From Dichetophora obliterata (Eukaryota; Arthropoda; Insecta; Diptera; Sciomyzidae), in NCBI GenBank assembly GCA_963920525.1, contig OY986438.1:52649753-52713752 (forward strand): a stretch of 64,000 nt of DNA, given 5' to 3'. Shown piece after piece: positions 21,461 to 33,490 of the stretch (its first letter is position 1; every line of letters starts with the position of its first letter). A program made the translations under genes and the position numbers. The notes below the pieces were generated by a model. It saw only the letters and a program-made list of their open reading frames with translations, did not search any database and had not been told where the DNA came from.

Positions 21461-22400
21461 CTTTGAACGTGACGTATACAGTTGCCATGCTTATTATAAA
21501 CTTTCCTACTTATTGAAAATGTAAAAAATTTTAAAACTGACGACAACTTTAAACGCATAATCATAGTACAATGTTTGCTTCCGTGAAGTTTCGAAGGCTA
21601 CATTCCTTCATTTGTTGCGTGAAATTTCTGGCAAATATTTTGTTCCGAGAAGTTTAATGGCAACGCTTCTCCGAGAGACTCAGAGAGTGAGTAAGGGAAA
21701 TTTAATATATCTCTTTTTTCATTTCAAAATAAATAGGCAGTACCATGGTAGAAGAATACAGGTAGATGCTCCAGATGAGAGCATACTACCGGAAATGTCA
21801 AAACGAAGCAAAACTTTTTATTTATTTTCTTTTGTTTCCATTCGGCACACAGCTGAATTTGACAGACATGGCAGTATGGAAAGAGAGCACAGTCAGCGCT
21901 GCGGCTACCTCTATCCCATGGGCAGTACCCATTATAGAATTATCAGGTATTGTTAATAGCGAGTGCGCTGCCGAGCTGTAGAGATAAAGTGTCAAACACA
22001 AGCAGTGTAAACCCTAAAAAATTAAATGGAATTTTTCTTGTATTTACTTCAACGTTTGATGAATAAATTTTCACAAGAAAGAGTAAAAAATTATTTTCTG
22101 TTGTTGTTTCTTATGAAAGTAGACACTGGGCAATTAACTGTAAAATTTTGCAAATAAAAAAGTATAAGAAAAATTAATAAATTCCTAAAATTCATAACAA
22201 AAAATTCCCTGTATCAATTATTAACATACAAGAAGCATCATTGTTTTCATTGTCATCACGGTCTTTTGACATTCTATCCCTACAATGACAGTTCAGCCCT
22301 TCTGATTTATAATACCTGGGTAATTAATATGAACAGAACTATGCAGTACTATGCTTTACTCTCGACAGTAACGGAATTAATGCTTTGACGATGTTACCAA
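21461..22400. other. Intergenic stretch, nothing recognised
   Basis: Right flank of the ZAM-like element. Short frames only. A segment ATGACAGTTCAGCCCTTCTG … AATACCTGGGTAATT (about 22283-22325) resembles 27354-27405, suggesting a shared dispersed repeat. Confidence 0.5.
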
Positions 22401-22402
22401 TA

Positions 22403-22914
22403 GGGGCCCTCAAACGATACTACATGACGGACGTACATGTAGTTCGATAAAGTAACGGGACTTTTTTCGTTGCCCTCACACACATCGCACATGACGGATA
22501 GACTTTGGATAGACTTCATTATTATTTAGCTGCCGAAGAGTTAACATCAATTAAAAATATTAATATTAATTGTTTTGAACATTTATTTTTATGTTTTTTG
22601 CTTTAAATATTCTAAGCCTTCACAATTTTAGGTAAAGATAAAAAAATTCGCGTCAAAATATAATATTTCTTACGTTCGGCAGTTTTGCCGCGAGATGTGC
22701 TCTCTCTGAAAATTTTCAACAAATGGCAAAATGTACTAAGTTGGATGGCCGTGCACGCAAACGGAACTACATGTCGGACGTACTTAGCAAAAAGTAAAAA
22801 TTTTTCAACTTCCATCGGACATGTCCATCCGCCTTGATTTCTTACACACGAACGATACTACATGTGTGATGACTTAGCAGGTCGGATGGACATGTAGTAT
22901 CGTTTGAGGGCCCC
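22403..22914. mobile_element. MITE with 24-bp terminal inverted repeats
   Basis: Ends GGGGCCCTCAAACGATACTA (left) and its inverse (right), perfect over at least 24 bp and flanked by TA. Internally, motifs such as GGACGTAC, GACGGATAGAC and CGGACATGTCC recur near both ends. About 512 bp with no transposase. The GGGGCC start resembles PIF/Harbinger, but the flanking trinucleotides (ATA and TAA) do not match exactly, so the superfamily is open. Confidence 0.75.
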
Positions 22915-25262
22915 TAATGAGTTGAAAGCACGCTTTATAAAAAATATAAATATTTTTATTGCGGCATCCTCTTTTGAAAACTGGGGAATCACTTTCAAAA
23001 CTTTTCATACTGAGGGAAGAATTGGAAATTCTATCAGCAAAATCATTCTTTAAAAGGCAACAATTTTAACTTAAAGCCATAACATGTCGATTTTGCAAAC
23101 TTTTAATGAAGCTGTGAATAAAGCTTTCTTTTCTTCGTTGTCGTGAGTTGGAGCAATTAATCGAATGTCAATGATAAATGAGCGCTTACGCAATCCTACA
23201 TTTTTAGCTTTTGAGTCGGATGAATTACGTAGAGTTAAAAATAATTACTTAAATTGCGAAGATATGATGAAATAAAAAAATCGAAGAATGCAACTATTTT
23301 ATATTACCAACTGATCTGTTATTTATGTTATATGTAATATTTAACTTTGATAAGAAGAAGGAAAATTAATGAAAAATTTTTATTTTTATACATCAAGACT
23401 TTTTTCGTAAATTTCTTGATAGCAGATAAAAAAAATCTTGATGCTTATGCATGCTCAGAGTTTGGGTTATAGATATGGGGCTGACGAAGTCACTAAAAAA
23501 ACAGAACAAACTAAAAAAAAAAAAAACCAAAACATAACGAAAAGCTATTAAGAACAAAAAACAAAAACAATTATATCTTTGCTTGGATTTTAACTAACTA
23601 TTCAAGATTCCAAAAAACAAGAATAAAAACTAAAGCCCTAGCCAACAGAGCCATTCGCACTGTTGTGATGTTGTTGAAATATTATACATAACAACATTGT
23701 TGCTATCAAAAGTGCTTCGGCGAAAACACAAATTGTCGATGAATTACAACATTCATGAAAATATGTAAGTTGTTGTCCCTTAAAATTAACCGGAATTTTG
23801 CATTAGCAAACATGATACTTTTGCTAATGCACCTCACCTCACTTAGAAGTAAAAAGGAAGTTTTTAAAATTTCAAAAAACTGACTTCTAAACTAAGCATT
23901 TCAATTATAACCTGCTACATTCCATCCATCGGCCTGCTTTGTTTTTCATCTGGGCGAACCAGTCCAGTCTATTTAAGTATTTTTCCTTTAATTCTTAGTT
24001 GTGTTATAATTAAAGCTGACAAATCGAGTATGTATTTGCAAGTATTTCATCATTAATTTACACATAGGCTAAGAGCTATGTGCTTAAAACCTTTTTGCAC
24101 TATAATTGAACAGGGGTTTATTATTTAGAAAAAACTTTCTGAAGTAATATAAAAAGAGTGTTTAAAATAATTTTCTCCTATAAAAGTCTGACAACAATCT
24201 ATTTTGTATGGCCTTTAAAGGATGGAAAAGGCTTTGTGCTTTACAAAATTATCGAAAACTCGATATGCTTACCTCGAAGCCAGAGTTTGTTAGTTGCCTT
24301 ATATTCAAGCATAAATGATCGATCGATTCACTGCCGAACGAATGCCTTTCAAGTTGTGATTAAGAAACATTGTGATGAATTTAATGGCTGTATGAAAAAA
24401 ACAGCATCCATAGCGGACTTTTGAGCACTCTATATGCATGATTTTAAATGAAACTCATATGATGTAGCTTAAAATAGGTACATCGTATTTTCAGACAGCT
24501 ACAGTAACTAAAATAAGAGAGTTAATGATACAAATAGAATTGAAAATAAATATATATTTACGAGTACATGCCTTAACCTTCAATTTAAACTTAACCGTTC
24601 ACTTCGGACTGTAGGGTATAAAAGCAAACAGGCAAAATTTTACGACACATCGTCACGCTTTTTTGACGTTTTGTCCTTTACTTTCATCCCGAGCACAATG
24701 AAACTTTGCTGAGCCTTTTTTTAACATTTTTGATTTTCGGTTATAAGCGCTAACAATGGTTCGCTGGAGCACAAATAACAACAACAACAGCAACAATGTG
24801 CATAAGAACAATCCTTTTATGAATTTAATGCGATTGATGGTCGGCGTGTTTGACAGACGGACACGAGATTGATGGATTCACATTAGCAAAAAGCCTTTTT
24901 TTATTATCTGAATGGAATGAAGTGGAGTTGCTGATTATTTTGTTGCTGTATTCTGCGAATTTGGTAAATTGGCAAAATATGTTGGTATCTTTTTTAACTT
25001 AATGCATAAAAAAACACATTCATTTTAGTGTTCATGTCTTCGTAAGTTGTTTGAAACTAATAAAATCAGTGACTAACACTCAGAAAAGCTATTATTATAG
25101 AAAATTTTGATCCACCACTAACGATGAATAAACTTGTTGATTCTCAGGATTCAATTATTTATACTTTAGAACTCCAATTTAAATCGTATTATTAAGAACA
25201 TAATAACATGGCATAACTTTATACACATCAGAATAGTTAAGATAAATTTTTGGTGGTACATT
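22915..25262. other. AT-rich intergenic stretch, nothing recognised
   Basis: About 2.3 kb. It contains an A-rich run near 23505-23530 and a TATAAAAG-like sequence near 24618, without a gene that would support a promoter call. The open frame at 24158-24424 is unconvincing. Confidence 0.5.
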
Positions 25263-25437
25263 TATGGAATTCACAAAGGTTGATATTTTTCGTGCTTGTG
25301 TTATTCGTTATTTGTGCTGTTCACATAATAATAATTCACAATGTGAACAGCAATGTGGGTAATAATGTGAATTACAATAATGCGAACAGCACAAATAACG
25401 AATACCACGAATAATATAAACCTTTGTGAGTTCCATA
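25263..25437. mobile_element. Short palindromic MITE
   Basis: About 60-bp inverted arms (25263-25326 and 25378-25437; TATGGAA … CGTTATTTGTGCTGTTC and inverse), with a spacer of about 50 bp that repeats AATGTGAACAGCA. Few mismatches. No clear target duplication. Confidence 0.65.
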
Positions 25438-25616
25438 ATTGCTATACAAATGAATTTTTATATATGTCAAGGGATAATTAATGGGATTGAAATATTCCCA
25501 CTGATAAATCTTAAAATGCAGTTATATTATAAATAATAAGTTAAATAATATTATTAATATATTCTTATGTAAATGGGCTCAAAAGGTCTTTATATTTGTC
25601 AAAATATAAATAAATT

Positions 25617-25690
25617 ATGGTGGCCGTAGCCTACTGGATGAAGTGCGTGACCAGTGAGAAAACACATTTCGATGGTTTTAAAAATTGGTT
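25617..25690 (+). repeat. tRNA-derived SINE fragment (5' head)
   Basis: GGTGGCCGTAGCCTACTGGA and GAAGTGCGTG match the head of the SINE copies at 34271 and 61298, including the box A region. The rest does not match, so this is a truncated or diverged copy. Confidence 0.55.
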
Positions 25691-26875
25691 TTTAAAAATA
25701 AATATGCTTCTTTGGTCAAGCCAATCAACAGGCCGCAATTTATTTAACGCGCCTCACTCTATCTGAATAAATATGAAAAAAAACTACTAAAAAATATTGG
25801 CTAAGAGGCCAAGAGAAAAATGCTTAAAATGTCTCCAGAATTCCAAAAAATCCATACAGAATAAAAGAGCCACTACACGGCTAGAAATCTTGGACTCAAT
25901 TTTAGTTCCACTAAAATATGACTGCATGTTTTGAAACCATTCGGTTTAAAATTTAAACTTTGCAAATACTAACTCATAATTAAAACTATTCTGTACTAGA
26001 GTTTAAAGCAAAATAAATATTACAGCATCCATTTTTGCTTCTTGGCTTAAATTTTAGCTTTTTGGTTTAAATTTTTGCCTTTTTGGTTAATATGCAATTT
26101 TAAGAGTTTTAAACATCATTTATCAGTGTTAAGAACAGTCGCATAAAGTCGAAACCAGAGTTGAAAAGTAGAAAACTTGACTTTTTCCACCAACTCATGT
26201 GGGGTAGAAACAAAAAAAAAATCACGTCAGACATATGATTCGTTTTTCAGAAGTCAGTCGCGAATTTTAAGGAAAAAATAAATCTATGTAGAAAATGATA
26301 TGTAGAAAATATCAACTCAAAGCTTGATATTTTTTCAAGTAGTTTGATTTTCAATTTACTTGTTGCAGATCTCTTGTTGCTACTTACATAAAAGCTAAAA
26401 ATTTTAGCAAAACAGTATTTGTTTGAGCTATAAAAAAGTAACCGGTTGCATATATTTGCTAAGTTTTTGCAGCTCAGCACTGAGTGTAAAATTATTTACA
26501 TTATTTACTACCGCAACCATTAATACACATCATTATAACATAATTAATTTTCTTAAACTGCAAATATTCACTTCTTATTAATAAGACAAGCACCTATTTG
26601 TTATAAAGTAAAAAAAATAATATATAATAATAAAATAATACATTCGAGTAAACAGCTGCTTGTCATTTGACTCAATTTCACAACTTTTCTTCTCGATTCG
26701 TGTTCTTTTTCATCACGGTCCGAGTTTTTACCGATTTAAACGTACATAAACATTAGTTGTAACGAAATCGGTAACTAGGGATCGATAACGGCTGACGTCA
26801 CACAAATCGGTATCTTGCCGATTTTGTTACAGGAACGAGCTACAGGTAGTATTAATCGCTACTTTTACTCGTTAC
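25691..26875. other. AT-rich intergenic stretch, nothing recognised
   Basis: Many short runs and a local motif repeated as TTTTGGTTTAAATTTT (around 26040-26100). No supported gene. Confidence 0.5.
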
Positions 26876-27353
26876 TTTGGGCATATAGTGTCAAATAAAA
26901 GTATTGCAATCACACCAAGAAGTAAAAGGGGATTTTTTGGCCTTTACTTTTGCCTTGCTCTCTACATTTACATACGAATTCGGTAATTTCTCTGCTGCTA
27001 GTTACTTCTGTTAAGTTCTATGCCATAGTCTACATTTAAGTTTTGTGAAGTTTCAAATATAGGTGTCCTTAATTTTATCAAATTTTTTAATTCATTTATA
27101 ATCAGTCCAACATTTTAATATTCTTTTAAAATAACTTTAAATAATATTCTTCTTACTGTTTTTCTTATGCAGAAACCTACGAGTTAATTTTGATGCAATG
27201 TAGCAAAAAATTTGCTATTTATCAATGTTTATCACGTGGCTTATATCAAGTTCAAAGACAAGGTAAATAATTGTTTGTAGTTTTCTCATTTAAAAAAAAA
27301 AGGTGCAACATTGTTTGCACCTACTCGCTAAATTTTGACACTATATGCCCAAA
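26876..27353. mobile_element. MITE with 20-bp ends TTTGGGCATATAGTGTCAAA
   Basis: The left end TTTGGGCATATAGTGTCAAA is repeated inverted at 27334-27353. About 480 bp in between, with an internal hairpin (AGGTGCAA … TTGCACCT, 27301-27322) and no coding frame. No target duplication was recognised. Confidence 0.65.
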
Positions 27354-27411
27354 ATGACAGTTTATCCCCGCTGATTTTTAGCGAATAATAATACCTGGTA
27401 ATTCTATCATG

Positions 27412-27490
27412 CGTGTAGGCCAATAGCTTGGTGGTTAGAGTAGAGAGTTTACAAGCTGAATGTTGTGTGATCGAGTCTCGCTGTGTTTTT
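27412..27490 (+). repeat. tRNA-like sequence, probably SINE head or tRNA pseudogene
   Basis: A box A-like TAGCTTGGTGGTTAGAG and box B-like GATCGAGTCTC have tRNA-like spacing, followed by a T-rich run as for Pol III termination. The T-arm does not pair well, so a working tRNA is unlikely. It differs from the SINE family at 34271. Confidence 0.4.
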
Positions 27491-27597
27491 TATTTTTTGT
27501 TTGTAATATTTTAATCCAAGCTTATACTAAATTTAAACCAAAGCTGTATTAAAACCATTTTTAAGTATTTTGCAAATACTTACTTACTTAGTTGGCG

Positions 27598-28311
27598 CTA
27601 CAACCGTATGTCGGTCTTGGCCTCATCTAAGAATTTGCGCCAGCCATTTCTGTCTTTCGCTTGCTGGCGCCAGTTGGAAATTCCAAGCTTTGTCAGGTTG
27701 TCCTCTACTTGGTCTTTCCAACGAAGATGCTGTCGTCCTCTTCTGCGTTGACCGCCGCTGGGTACCAAATTGAATGTTTTCTTCACTGGAGCATCATCTT
27801 TCATGCGCTGAACATGTCCAAGCCAGCGAAGCCGCTCGATTTTAATGCGCTTGACTATGTCGATGTCAGCGTACAGCTCATACAGTTCATCATTCCACCG
27901 TATTCGGTACTCGCCATTGACGCTGATTGGTCCGTAGATTTTACGAAGAATCTTTCTCTCCAATGCTCCTAAAGTCTTTTCATCTAAACTGCTCAGCGTC
28001 CAGGTTTGTGATGCGTAAAGTAGGACGGGCATGATGAGCGATTTATAGAGCGTGATTTTCGTTCGTCGAGAGAGGGCTCTGCTTCTCAATTGCCTACTGA
28101 ACCCAAAGTAACACCTGTTGGCAAGAGTTATTCTTCGTTTGATCTCAATGCTGATGTCGTTGGTTGAATTAATGCTGGATCCCAGATAAACAAAGTTCTT
28201 CACAACCTCGAAGGAGGTATTGTCAATGGTAACGTGGGTTCCAAGACTCTGGGACTGTTTGTTTGTTGACACTAAGTATTTCGTCTTATCTGCATTCACT
28301 GACAGACCCAT
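27598..28311 (-). pseudogene. LINE reverse transcriptase, C-terminal part
   Basis: 238 codons beginning MGLSVNADKTKYLV, which follows the YADD box in this family, then FVYLGSSIN, a thumb-like region, PVLLYASQTW, ERKILRKIYGP and RLRWLGHVQRM, ending in a basic stretch and WRKFLDEAK. This matches the C-terminus of insect endonuclease-reverse transcriptases often annotated as craniofacial development protein 2-like. It is one intact stretch of an otherwise broken pol. Confidence 0.8.
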
Positions 28312-29095
28312 TCGACTTGACTCTCTTTCTAATCAGGAGAATGCTGCACTGACTTCGCGCGTATTATGGCCAATGATATCTATGTCATCAGCATACGCAA
28401 GCAGCATAACACTCTTGTAGAATATTGTGCCACTACGTCTCAGATCAGCAGCCCGAGCTTTCCATCATTAGGTTGAAAAAGTCGCACGATAAGGAATCAC
28501 CTTGTCTGAAACCTCGTTTGGTAATAAATGGTGGGGAGAGGTCCTTCCCGATTTTAACTGCGCTGCTGGTGTTGCTCAGTGTCATCCTGCAAAGTCGTAT
28601 TAGTTTTGCAGGAATACCAAATTCAGACATGGTGGAGTACAGGTGCTTCCTTATTGGGCTGTCGAAGGCGGCTTTGTAGTCGACAAAAAGATGGTGGGTG
28701 TCGACTTGTTTTTCTTGAGTCTTCTCCAGTATTTGTCGTAGCGTGAAAATCTGGTCGATGCTGGACTTTCCAGGTTTGAATCCACACTGTTAAGGTCCGA
28801 TCAGTTTGTTTACAATGGGCTTCAATCTTTCACATAAAACGCTCGACAGGACCTTATATGCGATATTAAGAAGGCTTATCCCACGGTAATTGGCACAGAT
28901 AGTGGGATCGCCTTTCTTGTGGATTGGGCAGAGCACACTGAGATTCCAATCGTTCGGAATGTATTTTTCCGACCATATTCTGCATAGAAGCTCGTGAATG
29001 CATTTAAGTAGAACTTACGCCTCCGTTCTTAAACAGCTCAGTAGGTAAGCCATCACCTCCCGCGGCTTTATTATTTTTAAGCCGAGCTATAGCTG
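28312..29095 (-). pseudogene. LINE reverse transcriptase core, broken
   Basis: Recognisable RT blocks sit in shifting frames: KNNKAAGGDGLP, a block ending GISLLNIAYKVLS, FKPGKSSIDQIF, DYKAAFDSP, GFRQGDSLSC and AYADDIDII (near 28380-28400). At least two in-frame stops (near 28791 and 28350) and frameshifts between blocks prevent translation. The catalytic YADD itself is preserved. Confidence 0.8.
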
Positions 29096-29710
29096 TCAGA
29101 ACTTCATCATAGTCGGGCAGCGGAACCTCGACGCTGTCATCCGCAATTGGGTTTCCGGAATATCATCTCTATTGGCGGGATTGTTGTCAGCGTCTTCATT
29201 TAGAAGCTTAGAGAAGTGTTCCCTCCATAACGTCAGTGTACTCTGGACATCTGTCACTAGATTCCCGTTTTCATCCTTGCAGGAAGAGGCCCCGGTTTTA
29301 AAACCATCGGCAAGGCGTCTTATTTTTTCGAAAAATTTTCGGGCCTCATTCCTGTCACCATACATCTCAATCTTCTCCTGCTCGCGCTTTTCTGCCTCTC
29401 TTTTTTTCCGCCTGAAAATATGTCTCTCTTCCCTCCTCTTTTCTTTGTATAGCTCCTTAGCAGCGCGCGTTACAACCGACTGCAGGGTGGCTTTGTAGGC
29501 GGCGTCTTTCTCTGAAGTGGCGTCGCGACACTCCTGGTCGTACCACTGGTTTCGGCGAGGGCGTTGGTAGCCAATCACCTCTTCAGCAGCCGCACGCATG
29601 GAGTTGGAAATGTGTGTCCACTGCGCGCATATATCATCGATTGGAGGAGTGCTTTGAAGCAGGAGTGAGAGTCGAGTGGCGAAAGCATCGGCTGTCTGTT
29701 TCGATTGCAA
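29096..29710 (-). pseudogene. LINE linker region between endonuclease and RT
   Basis: 204 codons rich in Arg, Lys and Glu (WYDQECRDATSEKDAAYK, KRREERHIFRRKKREAEKRE). This is the basic linker that follows the endonuclease in these LINEs. The frame then shifts before the RT. It starts at the truncation point; its first codons overlap the target duplication. Confidence 0.75.
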
Positions 29711-30960
29711 ATACCTAATTTAAAACCACAGCTAGTGTTAACTTATATGTAGTACAGAAATGATTCAAGTTTAGTGCAAAATTTCTTACCGTGTAGCAAA
29801 TGAGTTGACTATGTGTATATATTAAAGTTCTTAAAAAAACCAAACGCAGTCTTCAACGTCTTGAAAAGAACTTCTCACATTTATTTAATTTTAATTCCAC
29901 TTAACTTAACATATCTTCAGCTTACTCCTAATTTCTTTTACTAATACTCTTATTCTAATTTCTCTTATTTCTAGTTTATATCAATATATCGTCGCTGCGC
30001 CAACAAAAACAGCTATGTGTTTTTCAGTAACTTTTCAGGAGGTGAAAAAAACTGTTTCCTTGTGTCCAAGGACATTATTTTTCAAATTTCTTTTTTGGAT
30101 ACTATTATATTAAAAATATGTTATTGATTTGTTGAAAAAAAAAAGAATTTTTTTTTTTGCACATTACGACGTGGTAAACATTTGCGCTGTTTTAAAGCAC
30201 ATAGCTGTTTTTATACATGATTTCAATTCTCTTGGTATGGAATCGATTGCAATTTGTACAGAATACTGCCGTTTGGCCTAGATGAAATGTGGAGAAGTTG
30301 AGGACCCGATTACTTAACTGGTCGTTGCTCCTGTTACACCCCGTGCCAAAAAACACCGCTCCTATAAATATTTTTAGAAGTGCTTAAAATTCTACTTAAA
30401 TTGGGTTTTATATAAAAAAAAATTTTATAATGATGTGTTACTGAGCATCTTGTCTCCAATCTTGCTAAAAAAAGTGAAAATCTGTGGCAAATGGTAATAA
30501 ATAGGTTGCTTTTTTTAAAAAATAATATTTTAAACAAAGGTTTTGATCAATAAATGTCTAAATAACTGTTCATGTATAACATTTTGCAATTTTTTTTAAT
30601 GCAGATATGTTTTTGAACTCACAAGCATTACCGAAGGATACTTTTTAATTCAAAATGGTGGTCCATTATTGTTACCAATGAAAAATTGTTCGACACACAT
30701 TTCTTGGGTTTTTAAACAAAAGAATAATGCGTTGGCACACATTGCCAGAGTTGTAAACTACTTTATTGGTCAGCATAAAACCTGAACCAAGTGAGTTTTA
30801 TCCAAATTTCGTTGAGTGAGATCCATTGAGAGAATACAAAAGTTATTCTGTTTTTATTATATATTTGCAAACATAGGTACATATTTTCATAAATTAAACA
30901 ACATTGTATAACACAGTAATTTGCATAAAATTGTGAAAAGAAGTATTAAATGTATATTAA

Positions 30961-31133
30961 GGCCGTGTGCGAATTGATCTAAAGATGACCTTAACTAAAT
31001 TGGGTCGATAAGGCAGTGTTTCCTAAATAATTTAGGAAATTCTCGAGCTACCTAAATGCTTCCTAAATTAGGAAGCACTGCCTTATCGACACTATTTAGT
31101 TTAGGTCGCATTTAGATCAATTCGCACACAGCC
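30961..31133. mobile_element. Harbinger-like MITE, 173 bp
   Basis: Ends GGCCGTGTGCGAATTGATCT and near-perfect inverse, flanked by TAA (30958-30960, 31134-31136). Three-base TWA duplications and GG(G/C)C ends fit PIF/Harbinger. The interior is palindromic (CGATAAGGCAGTG … CACTGCCTTATCG). Confidence 0.75.
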
Positions 31134-31295
31134 TAAATATTTAATTTAATATCCAAACATTATATTTTTACGCAATAGTCTTAATTTACGATTTTTGAAA
31201 ATATTTTCCCTCTGTGATATTTTACCACCTGCAGTCGGATTTTCTTCAATTTCCAGTTCTTTTATTGAGAGTAGCATTGCATTCTTCCATATTTA

Positions 31296-31897
31296 GGGCC
31301 GTTTTCTCAATGTCAGGTTAGCAAAGCTCTTAACCGGGAGTTCGCTAACCGTACGATAACTAAAAAAACAATTTCGTTTTCACCAAGTGTCGGTTAAGTA
31401 ACTGTCGGTTAAGTAACTGTCGGTTAAGTCATTAATTGTGAATTTTTTCAATAGTGAATACGCTAAACTGCATATCAGCTGTTTACGCTTGTTTGTTATT
31501 TTATTTTTGATGTGCAAGTTGTAAATATCTAACAAGGATTAATTAATAAATACATAATTTAAAAACGCAACAGAGTGCCGAACTTCAGTGCATATGAAGA
31601 AAGTGTACTACTCTTCCATGTAATCACGCCTATGCGCATATGTCCTTTTTATGTTTTGGATCGAATTCAAGTAAGAAAAAACGAAATCCTCGAAATTCTA
31701 TCCATTTTTAATTATAAAATATATAATTATTTTTTACGCTACACTGCTCTTCTTCCGATTAGCAACTAACCGGAACCTCAACTTGCCGTTAACTTAACCA
31801 GCACTTAAGACCTAACCGAACATTGAGAAAATGCTTTTTTGCTAACCGCCAGTTAAAGTTCTGATTAGTGCTTAACCAGACCTTGAGAAAACGGCCC
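31296..31897. mobile_element. Harbinger-like MITE, 602 bp
   Basis: Ends GGGCCGTTTTCTCAA and inverse, flanked by TTA (31293-31295, 31898-31900). Near the left end GTCGGTTAAGTAACT is repeated three times in tandem (about 31388-31433), and TTAACCGG/CGGTTA motifs recur near the right end. No transposase. Confidence 0.8.
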
Positions 31898-32326
31898 TTA
31901 GACTATAAAACAGATATCTTTTGAGATAGTGGCTATTTTAAACTGAACATTTTTTACCTTTGTTTATGGTCAAATTTTACATGCGAACAACACACGTGTT
32001 TTTTTTCGTCGCGATCAAAAACAGTTATAAGCAAGTAAGCGTATACCCGTTTTTTCAGAGTTTTTCTAGTACTGCGAGTACATAGCTGTTTTTGATCACT
32101 TCTAAACCAAAAGAGATACAAAAAAACGGTGAATGCAGAAATGTGGGCAATAGATAGTGTCAATAAAATATGCAATAAAAAAAAATTCGATAAAAAACAC
32201 ATAGCCGTTTCTGTTGGCGCAGCGACGATATGTATAGTTAATTGTTTATTATTTATAATATATATATATATATAAAGTAGGTTGTAAATATGTATGTTAA
32301 TATGTACATAGGTTACTTATATTACT

Positions 32327-32337
32327 CCTCCACCGCC
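32327..32337 (-). other. Polypurine tract of gypsy element 2
   Basis: On the element strand, GGCGGTGGAGG directly before the LTR start AGTAATATAAG. Confidence 0.6.
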
Positions 32338-32441
32338 AGAATAAGGAGTCCCTGCTAATTCACAATATGATGTTTAATTAATATGTTTATACTGTTTATA
32401 CAAATGTTGCTAATAATGTCCAATTTATTTACTTATATTAT

Positions 32442-33300
32442 TTAAATGTATGTTTTCCGTTTTATTTGTGTTTTATATATTTTTTTAAATTTGTTATCAT
32501 TAGATACTATGTAATTTCCATCTTTCTTATAAATTGTAATCTTCTTATATTTAGGTTTTGATTTCCTAACTCTTTTATTATTTACAATATTGTTGGCAAA
32601 ACTATCCATTTCAACTCTATTTGTTTTCTGATTTATCATATTTATTCGTTTTGTTTTTTTTTCATGTATCATTTTTGAAAGTTTAGAAATGTCTTTTTAT
32701 GAAATGATGTTATTTAAAAGATCGATTGGTCGATTATTAGCAGTAGTATGAATTGTGTTGCTGTATGCTGCTATTGCTTTATACACATTTTCATGGATAT
32801 CGTCTTTATTATTTGGGTCTGTATTAAAGAGTTGAATATGCTCGTTAAGAGTACCATGTAGCCTTTCTACATCCGCATTACCAGTTTTCAAATACGCTGT
32901 TGTTGTGTGAAAATTGATCTCTAGTCCCTTAAAGAATTCTCTAACAACAGCAGTGTCCAATTCATAATCTAATATTAGTAGGTTTGGCTTGCCTAAATAT
33001 TGGATTCTCTGTTTGAGCGCTTTTAATATTGATACCCAAGTCCTGTCCTCCAAGTAGTAAGCTGTTGCGTATTTTGTAAGTTTATCGATTCTTGTCAGAA
33101 ACATCGTGCCCCGCTGAGGATACCATATATCTAAATGAACAATATCATTATATTTTTGTGGAGTAGGAGTAATGTTTAAACTGTGTTTATTGGGGACCTA
33201 TCAAATTTCCTTTTGTAATTTTGGGTAAAAGTAAACTTTTTTTAATTCTTCATAAACTTCGTTAATACCTCTATGATTATTTGAGCTATGTGTTTTCTTT
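32442..33300 (-). pseudogene. Integrase remnant of gypsy element 2
   Basis: The core frame 33104-32697 carries DKLTKYATAYYLED, LILDYELD and GNADVERLHGTLNEH, the last holding the DDE glutamate. The frame 32672-32442 is the basic C-terminal tail. Upstream, traces of the zinc-binding domain (NNHRGINEVYEELKKVYFYP) appear to about 33300, but the Cys pair is lost or deleted. A stop separates core and tail. Confidence 0.75.
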
Positions 33301-33490
33301 ATTAACTGTAAGAGCTTTTCTCTTTCGGTTATATCTTCTATAAACAAACTTGCTTTTAATTATCTTAGGTTTTTGTTCCTTGCAAAATATTTTATATATA
33401 AATATGTTGTATAGTTCAATATTTTGGCAAAAAAACTACTACGATGCTGAAATTCAAAAGACTATCTTTATTTGTTACCTTTATTTTGTG

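Larger units (their letters stand above)
27580..29704 (-). mobile_element. 5'-truncated, decayed LINE (RTE-like)
   Basis: Flanked by the 10-bp duplication TTGCAAATAC (27570-27579 and 29705-29714). On the minus strand the element ends in a short (TAAG)n tail (27580-27592) with no poly-A, as is common in RTE-type LINEs. The remaining 2.1 kb encodes the linker and reverse transcriptase in several frames. The endonuclease part is missing through 5' truncation. Confidence 0.85.
29990..32227. mobile_element. Unclassified 2.2-kb TIR element, non-autonomous
   Basis: 35-bp ends CGTCGCTGCGCCAACAAAAA … and inverse with two seen mismatches. ATAT is present on both sides and only once in the undisturbed LTR copy at 48908-49159, which fixes the insertion. 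Because ATAT is palindromic, the duplication could instead be TA with ends TCGTCGCTG. Inside, the motif ACATAGCTGTTTTT recurs near both ends (about 30200 and 32083). No transposase frame. Two MITEs are nested in it. Confidence 0.75.
29821..32326 (-). repeat. 3' LTR of gypsy element 2, split by a DNA element
   Basis: The halves 29821-29989 and 32228-32326 together match the 5' LTR at 48908-49159 (shared CCAAACGCAGTCTTCAACGT and GTACATAGGTTACTTATATT). Differences include small indels, so the element is not young. Confidence 0.85.

Noticed and set aside
24610..24650. TATAAAAG-like promoter
   Set aside because: No gene or transcript start could be linked to it; such motifs are common by chance in AT-rich DNA.
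27412..27490. Functional tRNA gene
   Set aside because: Box A and B are present, but the T-arm and acceptor do not pair properly; a SINE head or pseudogene is more likely.
32442..32672. Env gene in gypsy element 2
   Set aside because: The frame is the basic integrase tail; only leader-like sequence separates it from the LTR.
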